NCBI RefSeq assembly: GCF_900475275.1
Contig: NZ_LS483364.1
Coordinates: 2,264,501-2,328,500 of the forward strand
DNA: 64,000 bases
Direction of reading: 5' to 3'
DNA from: Streptococcus sanguinis
Lineage (GTDB): Bacteria; Bacillota; Bacilli; Lactobacillales; Streptococcaceae
This document shows positions 17,034-25,820 of this stretch, piece by piece (the first letter of the stretch is position 1; each line of letters begins with the position of its first letter). The position numbers and the translations under genes are program-made. The notes below the pieces were generated by a model, which ran no database searches, was not told the DNA's origin, and worked only from the letters and a program-made list of their open reading frames with translations.

Positions 17034-18066
17034 CATCAAATTGAAAAAACCTCTTTTATCTGCAGCTATTTTAGCCTGTCTCTTTGGTGGAGCCCTGACA
17101 ACTATCGGCTCCACTACAGGCGGTGTCAACGACTTGGTCAATTCTGCCAAAAGCAAGGTAAAAGTAACGAAAAAAGAAGAAAGCTTCTCTGATCTTTCTT
17201 CCCTAAATATTAACTTAGTGGCTAGAAACCTCGTCATCAGCGAATCTCCTGATGACAAGGCTCACTTGACCTATTACCAAATCGACGGCAACTATAAGAT
17301 TGATGGAGACGCGCTTAGAAAAATTACGACAAGTTCTGAAAACGGAAACTTAAACATCAAGGAAGAAGATGCAGGCTCCTTCCACATAAGCGCTGGCATC
17401 CGCTCCTTACTCAGCTTATTTGACCAAGAATCTCAAGGGAAGCGTACTGTGCAGCTTTCCCTGCCTAAGGGGACCAAGCTTGAGACATTCAGCGGCAGCT
17501 CGTCACTAGGAGATGTTACGCTGTCCAATCTATCAGCTAAAAATGCTGACTTCTCTCTCTCCAATGGCTCGTTGACTGTGAATGATAGCCAATTTGCATC
17601 TGGTAAATTTAAGAACTCTCTGGGAGAGATTGCCTTCAATAACAGTCAGATTAGCTCTGGAAAAATCATTGCTTCTTCGGGTACCATCACTCTGAGCAAC
17701 AGCCAGTTCGCATCGGGCGAAATAGCAAACTCTCTAGGAGAGATCAACCTAAACTCGAGCAAAATCTCCGACAGCACTCTGAAAATCTCAAGCGGCTCAC
17801 TGAATTCTGAACAGTTGGAATTAGCTGGTACAATCTCTATCACTGACCAACTGGGCGATATTAATCTGCATCTGGTTTCTGGCAGTTTGTCGCAGTTATC
17901 CTTTGATCTGAAAACGGATCTAGGTGAAATTGACATCCCTAGTGGTATGAGTGTAGAGCACTCCAAAGGCGATGAACTTGGCGACTCTGCCATCCGTAAA
18001 GTCGAAAATCCGACAACTACACTTTCTGCCAGCGCCCAAAGTGGCAGCATTAAGCTCAGCGAATAA
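17026..18066 (+). CDS. DUF4097-family adhesin-like beta-helix protein
   Basis: A 346-residue exported protein. An N-terminal hydrophobic helix (about 8-30, after KLKKP) acts as signal or anchor. The rest is a right-handed beta-helix type array in which SLGxI and SSGxI motifs recur. Two copies of a 38-residue unit (NSQFASGxFxNSLGEI) are encoded at 17587 and 17701, 114 bp apart. DUF4097 proteins (LiaG-like) belong to cell-envelope stress operons and are thought to sit on the outer face of the membrane. AAGGAGC precedes the ATG and the operon ends at a strong terminator. Partner unknown. Confidence 0.86.
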   Translation: MANIKLKKPLLSAAILACLFGGALTTIGSTTGGVNDLVNSAKSKVKVTKKEESFSDLSSLNINLVARNLVISESPDDKAHLTYYQIDGNYKIDGDALRKITTSSENGNLNIKEEDAGSFHISAGIRSLLSLFDQESQGKRTVQLSLPKGTKLETFSGSSSLGDVTLSNLSAKNADFSLSNGSLTVNDSQFASGKFKNSLGEIAFNNSQISSGKIIASSGTITLSNSQFASGEIANSLGEINLNSSKISDSTLKISSGSLNSEQLELAGTISITDQLGDINLHLVSGSLSQLSFDLKTDLGEIDIPSGMSVEHSKGDELGDSAIRKVENPTTTLSASAQSGSIKLSE

Positions 18067-18092
18067 ATCATAGAAAAAAATATATACAATCA

Positions 18093-18118
18093 GGGAGTCC
18101 TCAGCGGCTCCCTTTTTT
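18093..18118 (+). terminator. Terminator of the PadR operon
   Basis: GGGAGTC pairs with GGCTCCC (one G-T pair) and is followed by TTTTTT. Confidence 0.9.
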
Positions 18119-18149
18119 GATAAAAATTCCCGCAATGCCCTAAGATTGC

Positions 18150-18178
18150 TTTACAGGCCTTGGCCTTTGTGCTATGAT
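18150..18178 (+). promoter_or_regulatory. Promoter of the S66 carboxypeptidase gene
   Basis: TTTACA (18150-18155) and TATGAT (18173-18178) are 17 bp apart, with TGC forming an extended -10. Confidence 0.7.
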
Positions 18179-18210
18179 ATTCTATAAAAATTTATCATAA
18201 GGAGGTCCCT

Positions 18211-19164
18211 ATGAAAAAACTCACACCTGGTATGCACATTCGGGTCGTCAGCCCCTCAGCGTCAATCGAACACATCGGTGGCTTTGAGGCCAATCTAACC
18301 GCCAAGGAGCGCTTGGAAAAGCTAGGATTTACCGTGTCTTTTTCGGAGCATTATCTGGAAAATGATATGTTAGATTCTGCCTCCATCGAAAGCCGGGTGG
18401 CAGACATCCATGCTGCCTTCGCAGATGACTCCGTTGATGCTATTCTGGCCACTATCGGCGGTTTCAACTGTAATGAGCTCCTGCCCTATCTGGACTTTGA
18501 GTTGATTGCTAGAAATCCTAAGATTTTCTGCGGCTACTCAGACACAACAGCCTTGCTCAACGCTATTTATAGCAAGACCGGTATGAAAACCTACATGGGA
18601 CCGTCTTACTCTAGCTTTAAGATGGATGCCCTGCAGGACTATCAGACTGAGAGCTGGCTCAAGGCCGTCAGCCAGACTTCTTATGAATTGACTCCTAGTG
18701 AAAAATGGGGCGACAATGCTTGGTATTTGCCTGATGCGCCACTGACCTTCCATAAGACGGAGTGGAAAGTCTATCATCACGGACAAGCCCAAGCCACTGT
18801 TATCGGCGGTAATCTCTCCACCTTCTCACTTCTGCGTGGAACACCCTATGCCCCAACAGATGAAAACTATGTCCTCTTTGTTGAAGAGGCCGAAGAAGAT
18901 GATTATGTGGAGTTTGACCGCAATCTAGCTGCCCTCCTTCAGGCCTATCCTAACCCGCAGGCCCTTCTCATCGGCCGCTTTCCAAAAGAATGTCAGATGA
19001 CAGAGGAGTTGCTCCTTTATATCTTGGACAAACATCCAATTCTAAAGACGATTCCCGTCCTCTATGACTTGGACTTTGCTCATACTCAGCCACTCTTTAC
19101 CATCACCATCGGTGCTCAAGTGACGGTGGATACGGAGAAGATGTTGATTAAGATAGATGAGTAA
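18211..19164 (+). CDS. LD-carboxypeptidase, S66 family (LdcA/MccF-like)
   Basis: A 317-residue cytoplasmic serine peptidase. The N-terminal motif IRVVSPSAS, the nucleophile elbow GYSDTTALLNAI (Ser about residue 111), the VIGGNLSTFSLLRGTPY segment and the acidic VEEAEEDDY region are all S66 features. Members either cut L,D bonds in recycled murein tetrapeptides or, as in MccF, inactivate peptide-nucleotide antibiotics such as microcin C. The size and the GFEAN insertion near the start are closer to the MccF branch, but this cannot be settled by eye. AAGGAGG precedes the ATG. Confidence 0.88.
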   Translation: MKKLTPGMHIRVVSPSASIEHIGGFEANLTAKERLEKLGFTVSFSEHYLENDMLDSASIESRVADIHAAFADDSVDAILATIGGFNCNELLPYLDFELIARNPKIFCGYSDTTALLNAIYSKTGMKTYMGPSYSSFKMDALQDYQTESWLKAVSQTSYELTPSEKWGDNAWYLPDAPLTFHKTEWKVYHHGQAQATVIGGNLSTFSLLRGTPYAPTDENYVLFVEEAEEDDYVEFDRNLAALLQAYPNPQALLIGRFPKECQMTEELLLYILDKHPILKTIPVLYDLDFAHTQPLFTITIGAQVTVDTEKMLIKIDE

Positions 19165-19195
19165 GACATATCATAATTATTGTGGAGGTAGTAAA

Positions 19196-19810
19196 ATGTC
19201 AGCTCATAAATGGTTATTTTTTGACATTGGCTCTACTTTGATTGATGAAAAAGAAGCCTATCAAGATAGAATTAGGAGAGCAATTACAGGGACAAATATT
19301 AACTACGATATTTTTTATGCTCGTATGGTTGAACTGTTTAAAGAAGGCAAAAAGGGAGACTTGGAGACAATAAAAGAATTTAACTTAGAACGCCCCATTT
19401 GGAACTCTAATTTGGAGAAATTATACCCAGATGCCCAAGTGGTCTTAAAAGAATTGCACAACCGATATAAAATTGGAATCATCGCCAACCAACTACCTGG
19501 CCTAAAAGAACGTTTGAAAAAAATGGGACTATATCAATGGATTGATTTAGTTGTCTCTTCTGCAGAGTTCGGACTTTCCAAGCCTTCCCCTGCCATTTTC
19601 ACTTTAGCTTTAGAGAAAGCTCATTGCCTTGCTCAACAAGCTGTTATGATTGGTGATCGAATAGACAATGATATCATACCTGCTAAAGCACTAGGAATGA
19701 CAACTATCTGGTTAAAACAAGGTTTTAGTGCTTATTACCAACCCCAACGACTAGAAGAAAAACCTGATTTCACTATAGAAAATTTATCGTCTCTCTTAAG
19801 TCTTCTATAA
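19196..19810 (+). CDS. HAD-superfamily hydrolase with atypical DxG motif I
   Basis: A 204-residue HAD-IA-type protein. Motif I reads FFDIGSTLID, so the second Asp of the usual DxDxT, the general acid-base for phosphatases, is replaced by Gly. Motif II is ANQ, the motif III Lys is in LSKPSPAIF and motif IV is IGDRIDNDIIPAKALGM. The missing acid suggests altered chemistry or weak phosphatase activity, as in other DxG-type members. TGGAGGTAG, 8-13 bases before ATG 19196, decides the start. It probably shares a transcript with the S66 gene, whose stop is 31 bp upstream. Confidence 0.82.
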   Translation: MSAHKWLFFDIGSTLIDEKEAYQDRIRRAITGTNINYDIFYARMVELFKEGKKGDLETIKEFNLERPIWNSNLEKLYPDAQVVLKELHNRYKIGIIANQLPGLKERLKKMGLYQWIDLVVSSAEFGLSKPSPAIFTLALEKAHCLAQQAVMIGDRIDNDIIPAKALGMTTIWLKQGFSAYYQPQRLEEKPDFTIENLSSLLSLL

Positions 19811-19858
19811 AAGATTACTTTGCAGAAACATAGCTGCATCCCCGTCTTTTTCATAAAT

Positions 19859-19893
19859 TAATAAGGCAGTTCAATTTGAACTGCCTTATTTTC
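19859..19893. terminator. Bidirectional terminator
   Basis: ATAAGGCAGTTCAA and TTGAACTGCCTTAT make a 14-bp stem with a one-base centre. It separates the rightward HAD gene from the leftward DUF4353 gene. Confidence 0.92.
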
Positions 19894-21153
19894 TTATCGT
19901 CCACCAAAACCTCCTTGGCCGCCTGGGGCACCGCCGCCACCAGGTCCACCAGCGCCAGGTCCGTCTGCCGTGATTTCTGTTCGGCTTTCACCATTGACCG
20001 TGATGGTGCCGCCAGTGTAGGTAGCCGTTCCATCAAAGTCAAAGGCAGATACCGTAGAAGTAATATCCAAGTTTCCTCCTGACATAATGACATCGCCGTT
20101 GGAGTCGATAGCGTCTGTATCACCTTCACCGACCTCGACCTTGATATCGCCACCAGTAATCTTGATAAAGATATCAGCTCCAGTTACATCACTAGCTGCA
20201 TTGATACCATCATCTGTCGCATAAAGGTCCAGCTTGCCTCCGTTAATGGTAACATTGGTTCCTTCCAGAGCTTCTACACTCTTGGAAACTGTAACCGTTC
20301 CACCATCAATCAAAGCGATATTGCTAGCGTGTAGACCATCATCACCAGCATTAATCGTGATAGTGCCTGACTGAATATAGAGATTTCCCAGAGAAGTATC
20401 TTCATCATTGTCCGCGTGGATAGCATCTTCTGTCGCTGTGATATCGATAGTAGCGTCCTTGATATTGATGGCTGAAGCTGCTGACAGACCATTCTTAGCT
20501 GCCTTGAGTGTATAGATACCACCTGTCACCCGCAAGGTCTGCTCAGACTTAATCGCTGTTTCATACTTGCCGTCAACTGTCAGACTTCCAGATCCCTTGA
20601 GAGTCAGGTCGGAGTTACTATAGATAGCTGCATCTGCATCCGTATTACTGTGATTTGATGAGTCTGAGATTGTGTTTTGGCTGCCGTCAGCCAGAGTTAG
20701 GCTTGTTTTACCCGCATTTTCTACTAGAATAGCTGCGTCTGTCCCGCTCATGGTTACGCCATTTAGGACGATTTGAACCTTGTCGCTATCACCTGCTTTG
20801 ACAATAATCTGCACATTTTCACTCGTTCCGGAAACGACATAGGTCCCAGCTTCTGAGATTGTCACAGTAGAGCCAGAAACACTAGCACCGTCACCAGAAG
20901 TCTTAGCGCTAGAGCCACTCAGGTTGATGGTCGTCGCCTTGGACTCATCATAAGAAGCGTCTGAGTCCTCCGAGGCAAAGTAATCAGAAGTATTGGTCTT
21001 AGTCTGACTGGTGCTTGTAGCATTAGCAGCCTGGGTAGTGCTTGAAGTTGTAGAACTGCTGGCGTTTGAGCTGCAGGCTCCCAGCACTGCTGTCATCAAA
21101 ACCAGTGGAATCATCAATTTAATTTTTTTAAGGGTTGATTTTGATTGTTTCAT
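19894..21153 (-). CDS. Secreted lipoprotein with DUF4353 (carbohydrate-binding-type) domain
   Basis: A 419-residue protein. The lipoprotein signal ends in LGAC at about residues 23-26, followed by a Ser/Thr/Ala linker. A long beta-helix-like DUF4353 domain (about 65-395) repeats patterns such as GTYVVSGT, ITINAGDDGLHA, VTISEAG and GGDIKVEVGEGDTDAIDSNGDV, rich in Asp and Gly. The end is a Gly/Pro-rich tail (GPGGGGAPGG). It follows the VTC gene after 19 bp and is probably co-transcribed. DUF4353 proteins are thought to bind carbohydrate outside the cell. ATG 21153 is chosen because the signal peptide begins there; its SD, AGGAAAA, is weak. Confidence 0.85.
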   Translation of the reverse strand: MKQSKSTLKKIKLMIPLVLMTAVLGACSSNASSSTTSSTTQAANATSTSQTKTNTSDYFASEDSDASYDESKATTINLSGSSAKTSGDGASVSGSTVTISEAGTYVVSGTSENVQIIVKAGDSDKVQIVLNGVTMSGTDAAILVENAGKTSLTLADGSQNTISDSSNHSNTDADAAIYSNSDLTLKGSGSLTVDGKYETAIKSEQTLRVTGGIYTLKAAKNGLSAASAINIKDATIDITATEDAIHADNDEDTSLGNLYIQSGTITINAGDDGLHASNIALIDGGTVTVSKSVEALEGTNVTINGGKLDLYATDDGINAASDVTGADIFIKITGGDIKVEVGEGDTDAIDSNGDVIMSGGNLDITSTVSAFDFDGTATYTGGTITVNGESRTEITADGPGAGGPGGGGAPGGQGGFGGR

Positions 21154-21172
21154 TTTTATTTTCCTATCTATT

Positions 21173-21886
21173 CTATTTACTGCTGATACAGTTTGCCTTT
21201 TTGTAGGCAAAGCCGTATTTGGAGAAAGAGCTTGGAGACAGCTGGTAGCGATCCATGATCTCGCTGAGCCATAACGGACAAGCTTCTGGAATCTTAACTT
21301 CCATGATGACGTGATTGGCTGGCAGGAGATGACCTCCATGGCGACCAGCCAAGAGACTCAAATCATAAGGACGGTAGGTCAGGTCGTGATCAAAGGTAAT
21401 CCGAATCCGCTCGTCCTCAATCCCTTTCATCGAATAACGATTGTAGCCGATATACATCATAGGCTGAATATGACCAAAATGTTGAGTCAGCCAAGCCATT
21501 TCCTTATCTATCTGAAGGTCAGTCAGCTGACTGTAATCACCGTCCAGATAGGCTTCCGCTGTCAGCAAATCTGCTGCAAGCCGGCGTTTGGTGACCAGAT
21601 TCTCCGTCTTTTTCTTAATTTCCAAAAAGACTTGACTATCCTCAGCCGGATGCTCTTGATAGGTTCGCAAACGAACTTTCTCATCAAAGCAAGGATTTTC
21701 CAAAGACTCACGAATGAGCTGATAAGACGGCGTATCGTAGTAGAGATTGTTAATGGTCGAATAAGCTCGCTCATCCTCCACCAGATAGCCTTCAAACTCT
21801 AGTAATAAATCCAATAAGGTTTCCTTGGAAATGATGTATTTGGTTTCAAAGCGCTGAAAATGATTTTGAAAAAATTTTTCTGTCAT
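21173..21886 (-). CDS. VTC-domain protein (polyphosphate-polymerase-like)
   Basis: A 237-residue soluble protein with the VTC/CYTH-like tunnel fold: FETKYIIS at the start, NLYYDT, RLRTY, FLEIKKK, MYIGYNRYSM, RITFDHDLTYR and the terminal VIMEVKIP. Alternating basic and acidic residues line the tunnel in yeast Vtc4, which makes polyphosphate. Bacterial members often sit beside DUF4956 membrane proteins and CotH or carbohydrate-binding proteins in exopolymer loci. Here only the DUF4353 partner is present. GAGGGGAGAAG precedes the ATG. Polyphosphate synthesis is possible but unproven. Confidence 0.83.
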   Translation of the reverse strand: MTEKFFQNHFQRFETKYIISKETLLDLLLEFEGYLVEDERAYSTINNLYYDTPSYQLIRESLENPCFDEKVRLRTYQEHPAEDSQVFLEIKKKTENLVTKRRLAADLLTAEAYLDGDYSQLTDLQIDKEMAWLTQHFGHIQPMMYIGYNRYSMKGIEDERIRITFDHDLTYRPYDLSLLAGRHGGHLLPANHVIMEVKIPEACPLWLSEIMDRYQLSPSSFSKYGFAYKKANCISSK

Positions 21887-21967
21887 GGGCTTCTCCCCTC
21901 TCTATCTTTCTTGAATGTAATGCAATTTTAAAGATGAAAACTTAAAAGAAAGATAAAGAAAACTTAA

Positions 21968-22001
21968 AGAAAACAAAACATCTCCCTTTTCAGGAGATGT
22001 T
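21968..22001 (-). terminator. Terminator of the YhgE/Pip gene
   Basis: AACATCTCC (21977-21985) pairs with GGAGATGTT (21993-22001). On the minus strand TTTTGTTTTC follows. Confidence 0.85.
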
Positions 22002-22075
22002 GATTAGATAAAAAGTAAAAGAATTACAGATAGACTTTTCATCTACATTTTTACAAATTCATAAAAGTACGAGCC

Positions 22076-24499
22076 CTAAGCTAACTGTTTTTTATCTGTT
22101 CGATAGACCAGAGTACCAAGTGCCATGAAAAGAACTAAAACAAAAGCAAGGAAGAGCACCTGACTACCAATTTGGCCGTTCATGGAAATCGTTTGGCGTA
22201 AGCCCGATACAGAATAGCTCATTGGCAGCCAAGGGTTGATAACTTGGAAAATCTTACTAGTCAGCTCCAGCGGATAGGTTCCTGCACTAGAAGCCAGCTG
22301 TAAGAGCAAAAGAATCAGAGAAGCAAAGGCGCCGAGCTTGCTATCCCAAGTAACCAAAGCTGTCACAAGAGCCATAAAGGTCATGCTGGCTAGGACAATC
22401 AAACCAAGGGTTGCCCACTCATGGTTTGCAGATAGGCCTATCAAGTGCACAGCACCATAGACCAAAACACCCGCTACGACAGAAATGACTCCATTTACCT
22501 CTATACGAGCCTTCAGCCAATCTCGTTTCGTCTTAGGGGCTTGACCCGATGGAAGTGTGCTAAAGATGATATTGGTTGAAATAGCCGCCACAAATAAAGC
22601 TACTGAAATCATATATGGCGCCATCCCAATTCCGTTTTTTTCTACCCTATTCTCATCTGTCTTGCTCAGCGTCAGAGGATCTGCTAGAGTTTTTGCATTG
22701 TCGTCCTTGGTTGAAACAGCCGACAATTTATCGCCTGCATCTGAGAGGCCATTAGACAAATTGCTCGTTCCCTCAGTAAGTTTGGAGAGATTATCTGTTA
22801 AAGCACTGCTGCCATCAGCCAGCTTTTCTGTACCGCTCGCTAATTGATTGGTTCCATCTGCTAATTTCCCGAAACTAGAGGTCAATTCTGGCGATTTATC
22901 TGTTAATTGGGCTGCCCCGTTTGCTAATTTTGTTGTATTTGCTAACAAATCAGGATTCTTACTTGCCAAAGCTGATGTCCCCTCAGATAGCTGACCGACT
23001 GCATTGGTATAACTTGTCACCCCTTGTTCCAATTGTGTCGCGCCAGTCGTTAATTTTTCATTTAAGGTATCTACACCTGCGACTAGTTGATTGGCTCCTC
23101 CGCTTGCTGAACCGAGGCTAGTACTCACTGTTGATAAGCCATTATAAAGGCCATTGATCATGCTAGATGCCTGTGGCAGAACTTGATTTGATGCACTTTC
23201 TAACTGACTTAGTTTTGTTTGACTAGCGCCTTTTATCGTTTCAAGAGAAGCCCTCATCGTATCGATTTCTGATAAAATCGTCTGAGCAGATTGATCACTT
23301 CCTGCTTGACTAGCACTGACTGCTGCATCAATCTCTGCCTTAGCCTCACTAGAAAGTCCTTGATAAGCACTCGTCCCTTGGACCCTTGCCAAAGCTGCGG
23401 CCCTGGCATCTTGATTATTATTGATAATGGCCCGAGCGGATGCTGCTATGCTAGTCAGTGCAGCTTCAATGCTGTCCGTAGAAACTTCTGTATCACTTGC
23501 TGCAGCTTGAATACTAGCATTCAACTGTGTCAAACCATTTGCTAAATCACTCACATTTTGCTGGTTGTTAGCTAAGGTGGTATCTACCGAGGACTTTAAT
23601 GTGGCCAAGCCAGTATTCAGATTTGTCACACCTGTTGATAAGGCCTGAACTCCATCTCCTGACTGGGTGAGCTGCTGGACTCCACCCAATAAGTCTGCTG
23701 ATCGACCCGACAGCTGATTTGCACCTGCGGCCACAGTACTTACACCATTAGCATAAGTGTTTATTCCATTTGACAAACTACCAAGTCCAGACGATACTTG
23801 TGCAACACTCCCAGTATAAGTCTGTAGTCCTGTGTTAAATTGAGCTGCACCGGACGATAATTTGCTCGTGGCTTGATTCAGAGTTCTTAAGTTATCTGCA
23901 ATTGTCTGACTGCCTGAACCTAGTTGTTGACTGCCGGATGCTAATTGCTGAGCACCATCGGATGCCTTCACCAAGCCAGTTTTTAGATCTCCCATATTCT
24001 TAAATATGACGCTTGTATAAGTATCCGTCACATTTTGCGCCACCGTCTGCTTCAAAGAAGCCATAGCTGAATCACTCATCTTACCAGCAATAAAACTTTG
24101 TCCGCTAGACGTTTGATAGTCAATCTTCATTTGCTGAGGATTATCGGTCAAAATACTGGCTGCACGTTCAGATAAATCACTTGGAAGCGTCACAACCATG
24201 TAGTAATCACCCTTTTCCAGACCATTTTGAGCATCTTCTTTACTGACGAAGTGAAAATCCAGATTTTTATTTTCCTTGAGGCTGGAAACAACATCCTCGC
24301 CTATAGACAAGGTCTTGTCACTAGCAGTTACAGCTTTATCCTGATTGACGACCGCCACTGGCAAGTCCGATACCTTTCCATACGGATCCCACATGGAGCT
24401 CAGGAAAATAACATTATACAAGGCAGGAATCAAAGAGACTCCTAACATCACAATGATAAAAGTCGGCTTTTTTAAAATAGCTTTCCATTCTTTTAACAT
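22076..24499 (-). CDS. YhgE/Pip-family membrane protein
   Basis: An 807-residue protein with one N-terminal membrane helix (about 13-35) and about five to six C-terminal helices (from about 615) resembling ABC-2 permeases. Between them lies a long extracellular coil built from heptad-like units such as LASGSQQL, LSSGAAQF, LADGTNQL and LSNGLSDA. The family includes the Lactococcus phage infection protein Pip and YhgE, and is related in design to EsaA of type VII secretion. It is placed in RND- or ABC-like export of unknown cargo. AGGAGGTAGAT precedes the ATG. Two palindromic sites upstream suggest TetR control. Confidence 0.88.
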   Translation of the reverse strand: MLKEWKAILKKPTFIIVMLGVSLIPALYNVIFLSSMWDPYGKVSDLPVAVVNQDKAVTASDKTLSIGEDVVSSLKENKNLDFHFVSKEDAQNGLEKGDYYMVVTLPSDLSERAASILTDNPQQMKIDYQTSSGQSFIAGKMSDSAMASLKQTVAQNVTDTYTSVIFKNMGDLKTGLVKASDGAQQLASGSQQLGSGSQTIADNLRTLNQATSKLSSGAAQFNTGLQTYTGSVAQVSSGLGSLSNGINTYANGVSTVAAGANQLSGRSADLLGGVQQLTQSGDGVQALSTGVTNLNTGLATLKSSVDTTLANNQQNVSDLANGLTQLNASIQAAASDTEVSTDSIEAALTSIAASARAIINNNQDARAAALARVQGTSAYQGLSSEAKAEIDAAVSASQAGSDQSAQTILSEIDTMRASLETIKGASQTKLSQLESASNQVLPQASSMINGLYNGLSTVSTSLGSASGGANQLVAGVDTLNEKLTTGATQLEQGVTSYTNAVGQLSEGTSALASKNPDLLANTTKLANGAAQLTDKSPELTSSFGKLADGTNQLASGTEKLADGSSALTDNLSKLTEGTSNLSNGLSDAGDKLSAVSTKDDNAKTLADPLTLSKTDENRVEKNGIGMAPYMISVALFVAAISTNIIFSTLPSGQAPKTKRDWLKARIEVNGVISVVAGVLVYGAVHLIGLSANHEWATLGLIVLASMTFMALVTALVTWDSKLGAFASLILLLLQLASSAGTYPLELTSKIFQVINPWLPMSYSVSGLRQTISMNGQIGSQVLFLAFVLVLFMALGTLVYRTDKKQLA

Positions 24500-24518
24500 A
24501 TCTACCTCCTAAAATTAT

Positions 24519-24606
24519 ACACAGTGTCCAAATTTCAATAAAATTGATTATACACCAATCAAAAATTAATACAAGCTTATTCTTTAAAAATTGGACACCG
24601 TGTCTA
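24519..24606. promoter_or_regulatory. Paired GGACAC-GTGTC operators upstream of the YhgE gene
   Basis: ACACAGTGTCC at 24519-24529 and GGACACCGTGTC at 24593-24604 are related palindromes on opposite strands, 20 and about 94 bp before the YhgE start. GACAC-C-GTGTC is perfect. A TetR-family regulator gene lies about 630 bp away on the other strand and is the natural candidate for binding, but this is inferred. Confidence 0.6.
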
Positions 24607-24727
24607 ATTTTGTTTAAAAAGATTGTAGGAAGCGGAATAAGTTGGTTCTACTGTATTCAAGCTTTCAATCATGTAGATAAAAATTTTTTCCACCAGTAAG
24701 TACACAGAAAATCAGCTTTATATTAGA

Positions 24728-25006
24728 ATGATAAGCGAGGTAAATGGAGTCAAGTATCGAGCTTTTAACTTGATGATAGGGTTCCATGTGAAACACTGCT
24801 GTCAGCCGATGGTTCAGGAGCAAAAAATAAGCACCGAACAAGCGCATGCCTTTTTAGCAGGTGTAGTTGATATTTCTCAAGCATCAAGGCTACAAAACAA
24901 ATACATTCTATACTCTTATAAAAATGAACAAATTTCTATTATCTTCTCACAGGAAGGCGAGCTACTTTACGTAACTCCTGACCCTGATTACCTCTACTTC
25001 AAATAA
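24728..25006 (+). CDS. Small protein of unknown function (possible gene or remnant)
   Basis: An open frame of 92 codons between the YhgE operator region and a strong terminator at 25018-25049. The product starts MISEVNGVKYRAFNLM and ends VTPDPDYLYFK; the second half reads like a compact alpha/beta protein (QAHAFLAGVVDIS, KYILYSYKNEQISIIFSQ). No family was recognised. No SD precedes ATG 24728; internal ATGs at 24773 and 24809 are alternatives. The clear terminator supports a transcript ending here, while the poor start suggests decay or a mis-chosen start. Confidence 0.4.
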   Translation: MISEVNGVKYRAFNLMIGFHVKHCCQPMVQEQKISTEQAHAFLAGVVDISQASRLQNKYILYSYKNEQISIIFSQEGELLYVTPDPDYLYFK

Positions 25007-25017
25007 TGTTCATAACA

Positions 25018-25050
25018 AAAGCCGAGACTTTACTTTAAGCCTCGGCTTTA
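25018..25050. terminator. Intrinsic terminator
   Basis: AAAGCCGAG (25018-25026) pairs with CTCGGCTTT (25041-25049) around a 14-base loop, followed by ATTATTTT. Confidence 0.8.
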
Positions 25051-25104
25051 TTATTTTACCAGTCGACTAAGCCTAATCAGATAAAATTTTGACTATCTAT
25101 GCTT

Positions 25105-25151
25105 AATTCCGGAATTTAACTCTTTTCCACTGGAAAAACATTTGATATAAT
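25105..25151 (+). promoter_or_regulatory. tetR promoter with two perfect palindromes
   Basis: AATTCCGGAATT (25105-25116) and TTTTCCA-C-TGGAAAA (25123-25137) are perfect palindromes directly before TATAAT (25146-25151). The second overlaps the expected -35 position. Their sequence differs from the GGACAC operators near the YhgE gene, so a different factor may act here. Confidence 0.5.
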
Positions 25152-25238
25152 AGTACACGGAGAAAAAGAAAAAGTAGTTTGCTATGATGGCCATTAGCTT
25201 GAAGAGCAGACTGAGGCTTAGCCTCAAAGGGAGATTTT

Positions 25239-25769
25239 ATGTTAGAAAGCAATAAACGCCGAAAAACCAAGGCTATTATTGAAAGAGCCATGGTTTCACT
25301 ACTGCATAAGCAGTCCTTCGACCATATCACTACTGTCCAGCTAGCTCAAGCTGCTGGCATCAGCCGTAGTAGTTTTTATACTCACTACAAGGACAAGTAC
25401 GACATGATTGAACGTTATCAGCAAAACCTCTTTCATCAGTTGGGATATATTTTTGAGAATAATCAAGAAGATATTCAAACTGCGATTACAGAGGTCTTTC
25501 AGTTCCTCCAGCTAGAGCCACTCTTGGCCGCCCTTTTAACAGAAAACGGCACGAAAGAGATTCAAAATTTCCTGCGCCATAAGCTGCAGGTGATGCTGGC
25601 GGATAGTCTGCAGGACCGTTTTAGTAGACGTGTTTACAATCATTTTGAAAAAGAATACAGCAGAGTCTTTCTCGCTAATGCCTTCTTTGGTGTCTGCCAA
25701 ATGTGGATTGCTAGAGGAAAAAAAGAAAGTCCTGAACAAATAGCAGAATTTCTTTTGAAAATGCTGTAA
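25239..25769 (+). CDS. TetR/AcrR-family transcriptional regulator
   Basis: A 176-residue regulator. The N-terminal helix-turn-helix contains HITTVQLAQAAGISRSSFYTHYKDKYDM (about 29-56), followed by a helical sensing domain. AAAGGGAG precedes the ATG. It is divergent from the large YhgE/Pip gene with one small open frame between, the classic layout for a TetR regulator controlling that membrane protein; the GGACAC palindromes upstream of YhgE are candidate targets. It ends at a strong bidirectional terminator. The inducer is unknown. Confidence 0.86.
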   Translation: MLESNKRRKTKAIIERAMVSLLHKQSFDHITTVQLAQAAGISRSSFYTHYKDKYDMIERYQQNLFHQLGYIFENNQEDIQTAITEVFQFLQLEPLLAALLTENGTKEIQNFLRHKLQVMLADSLQDRFSRRVYNHFEKEYSRVFLANAFFGVCQMWIARGKKESPEQIAEFLLKML

Positions 25770-25820
25770 GAAGCTGCTCTAATTCATTGAATTACAGCTC
25801 TTCTAATATTTTGAAAAATT

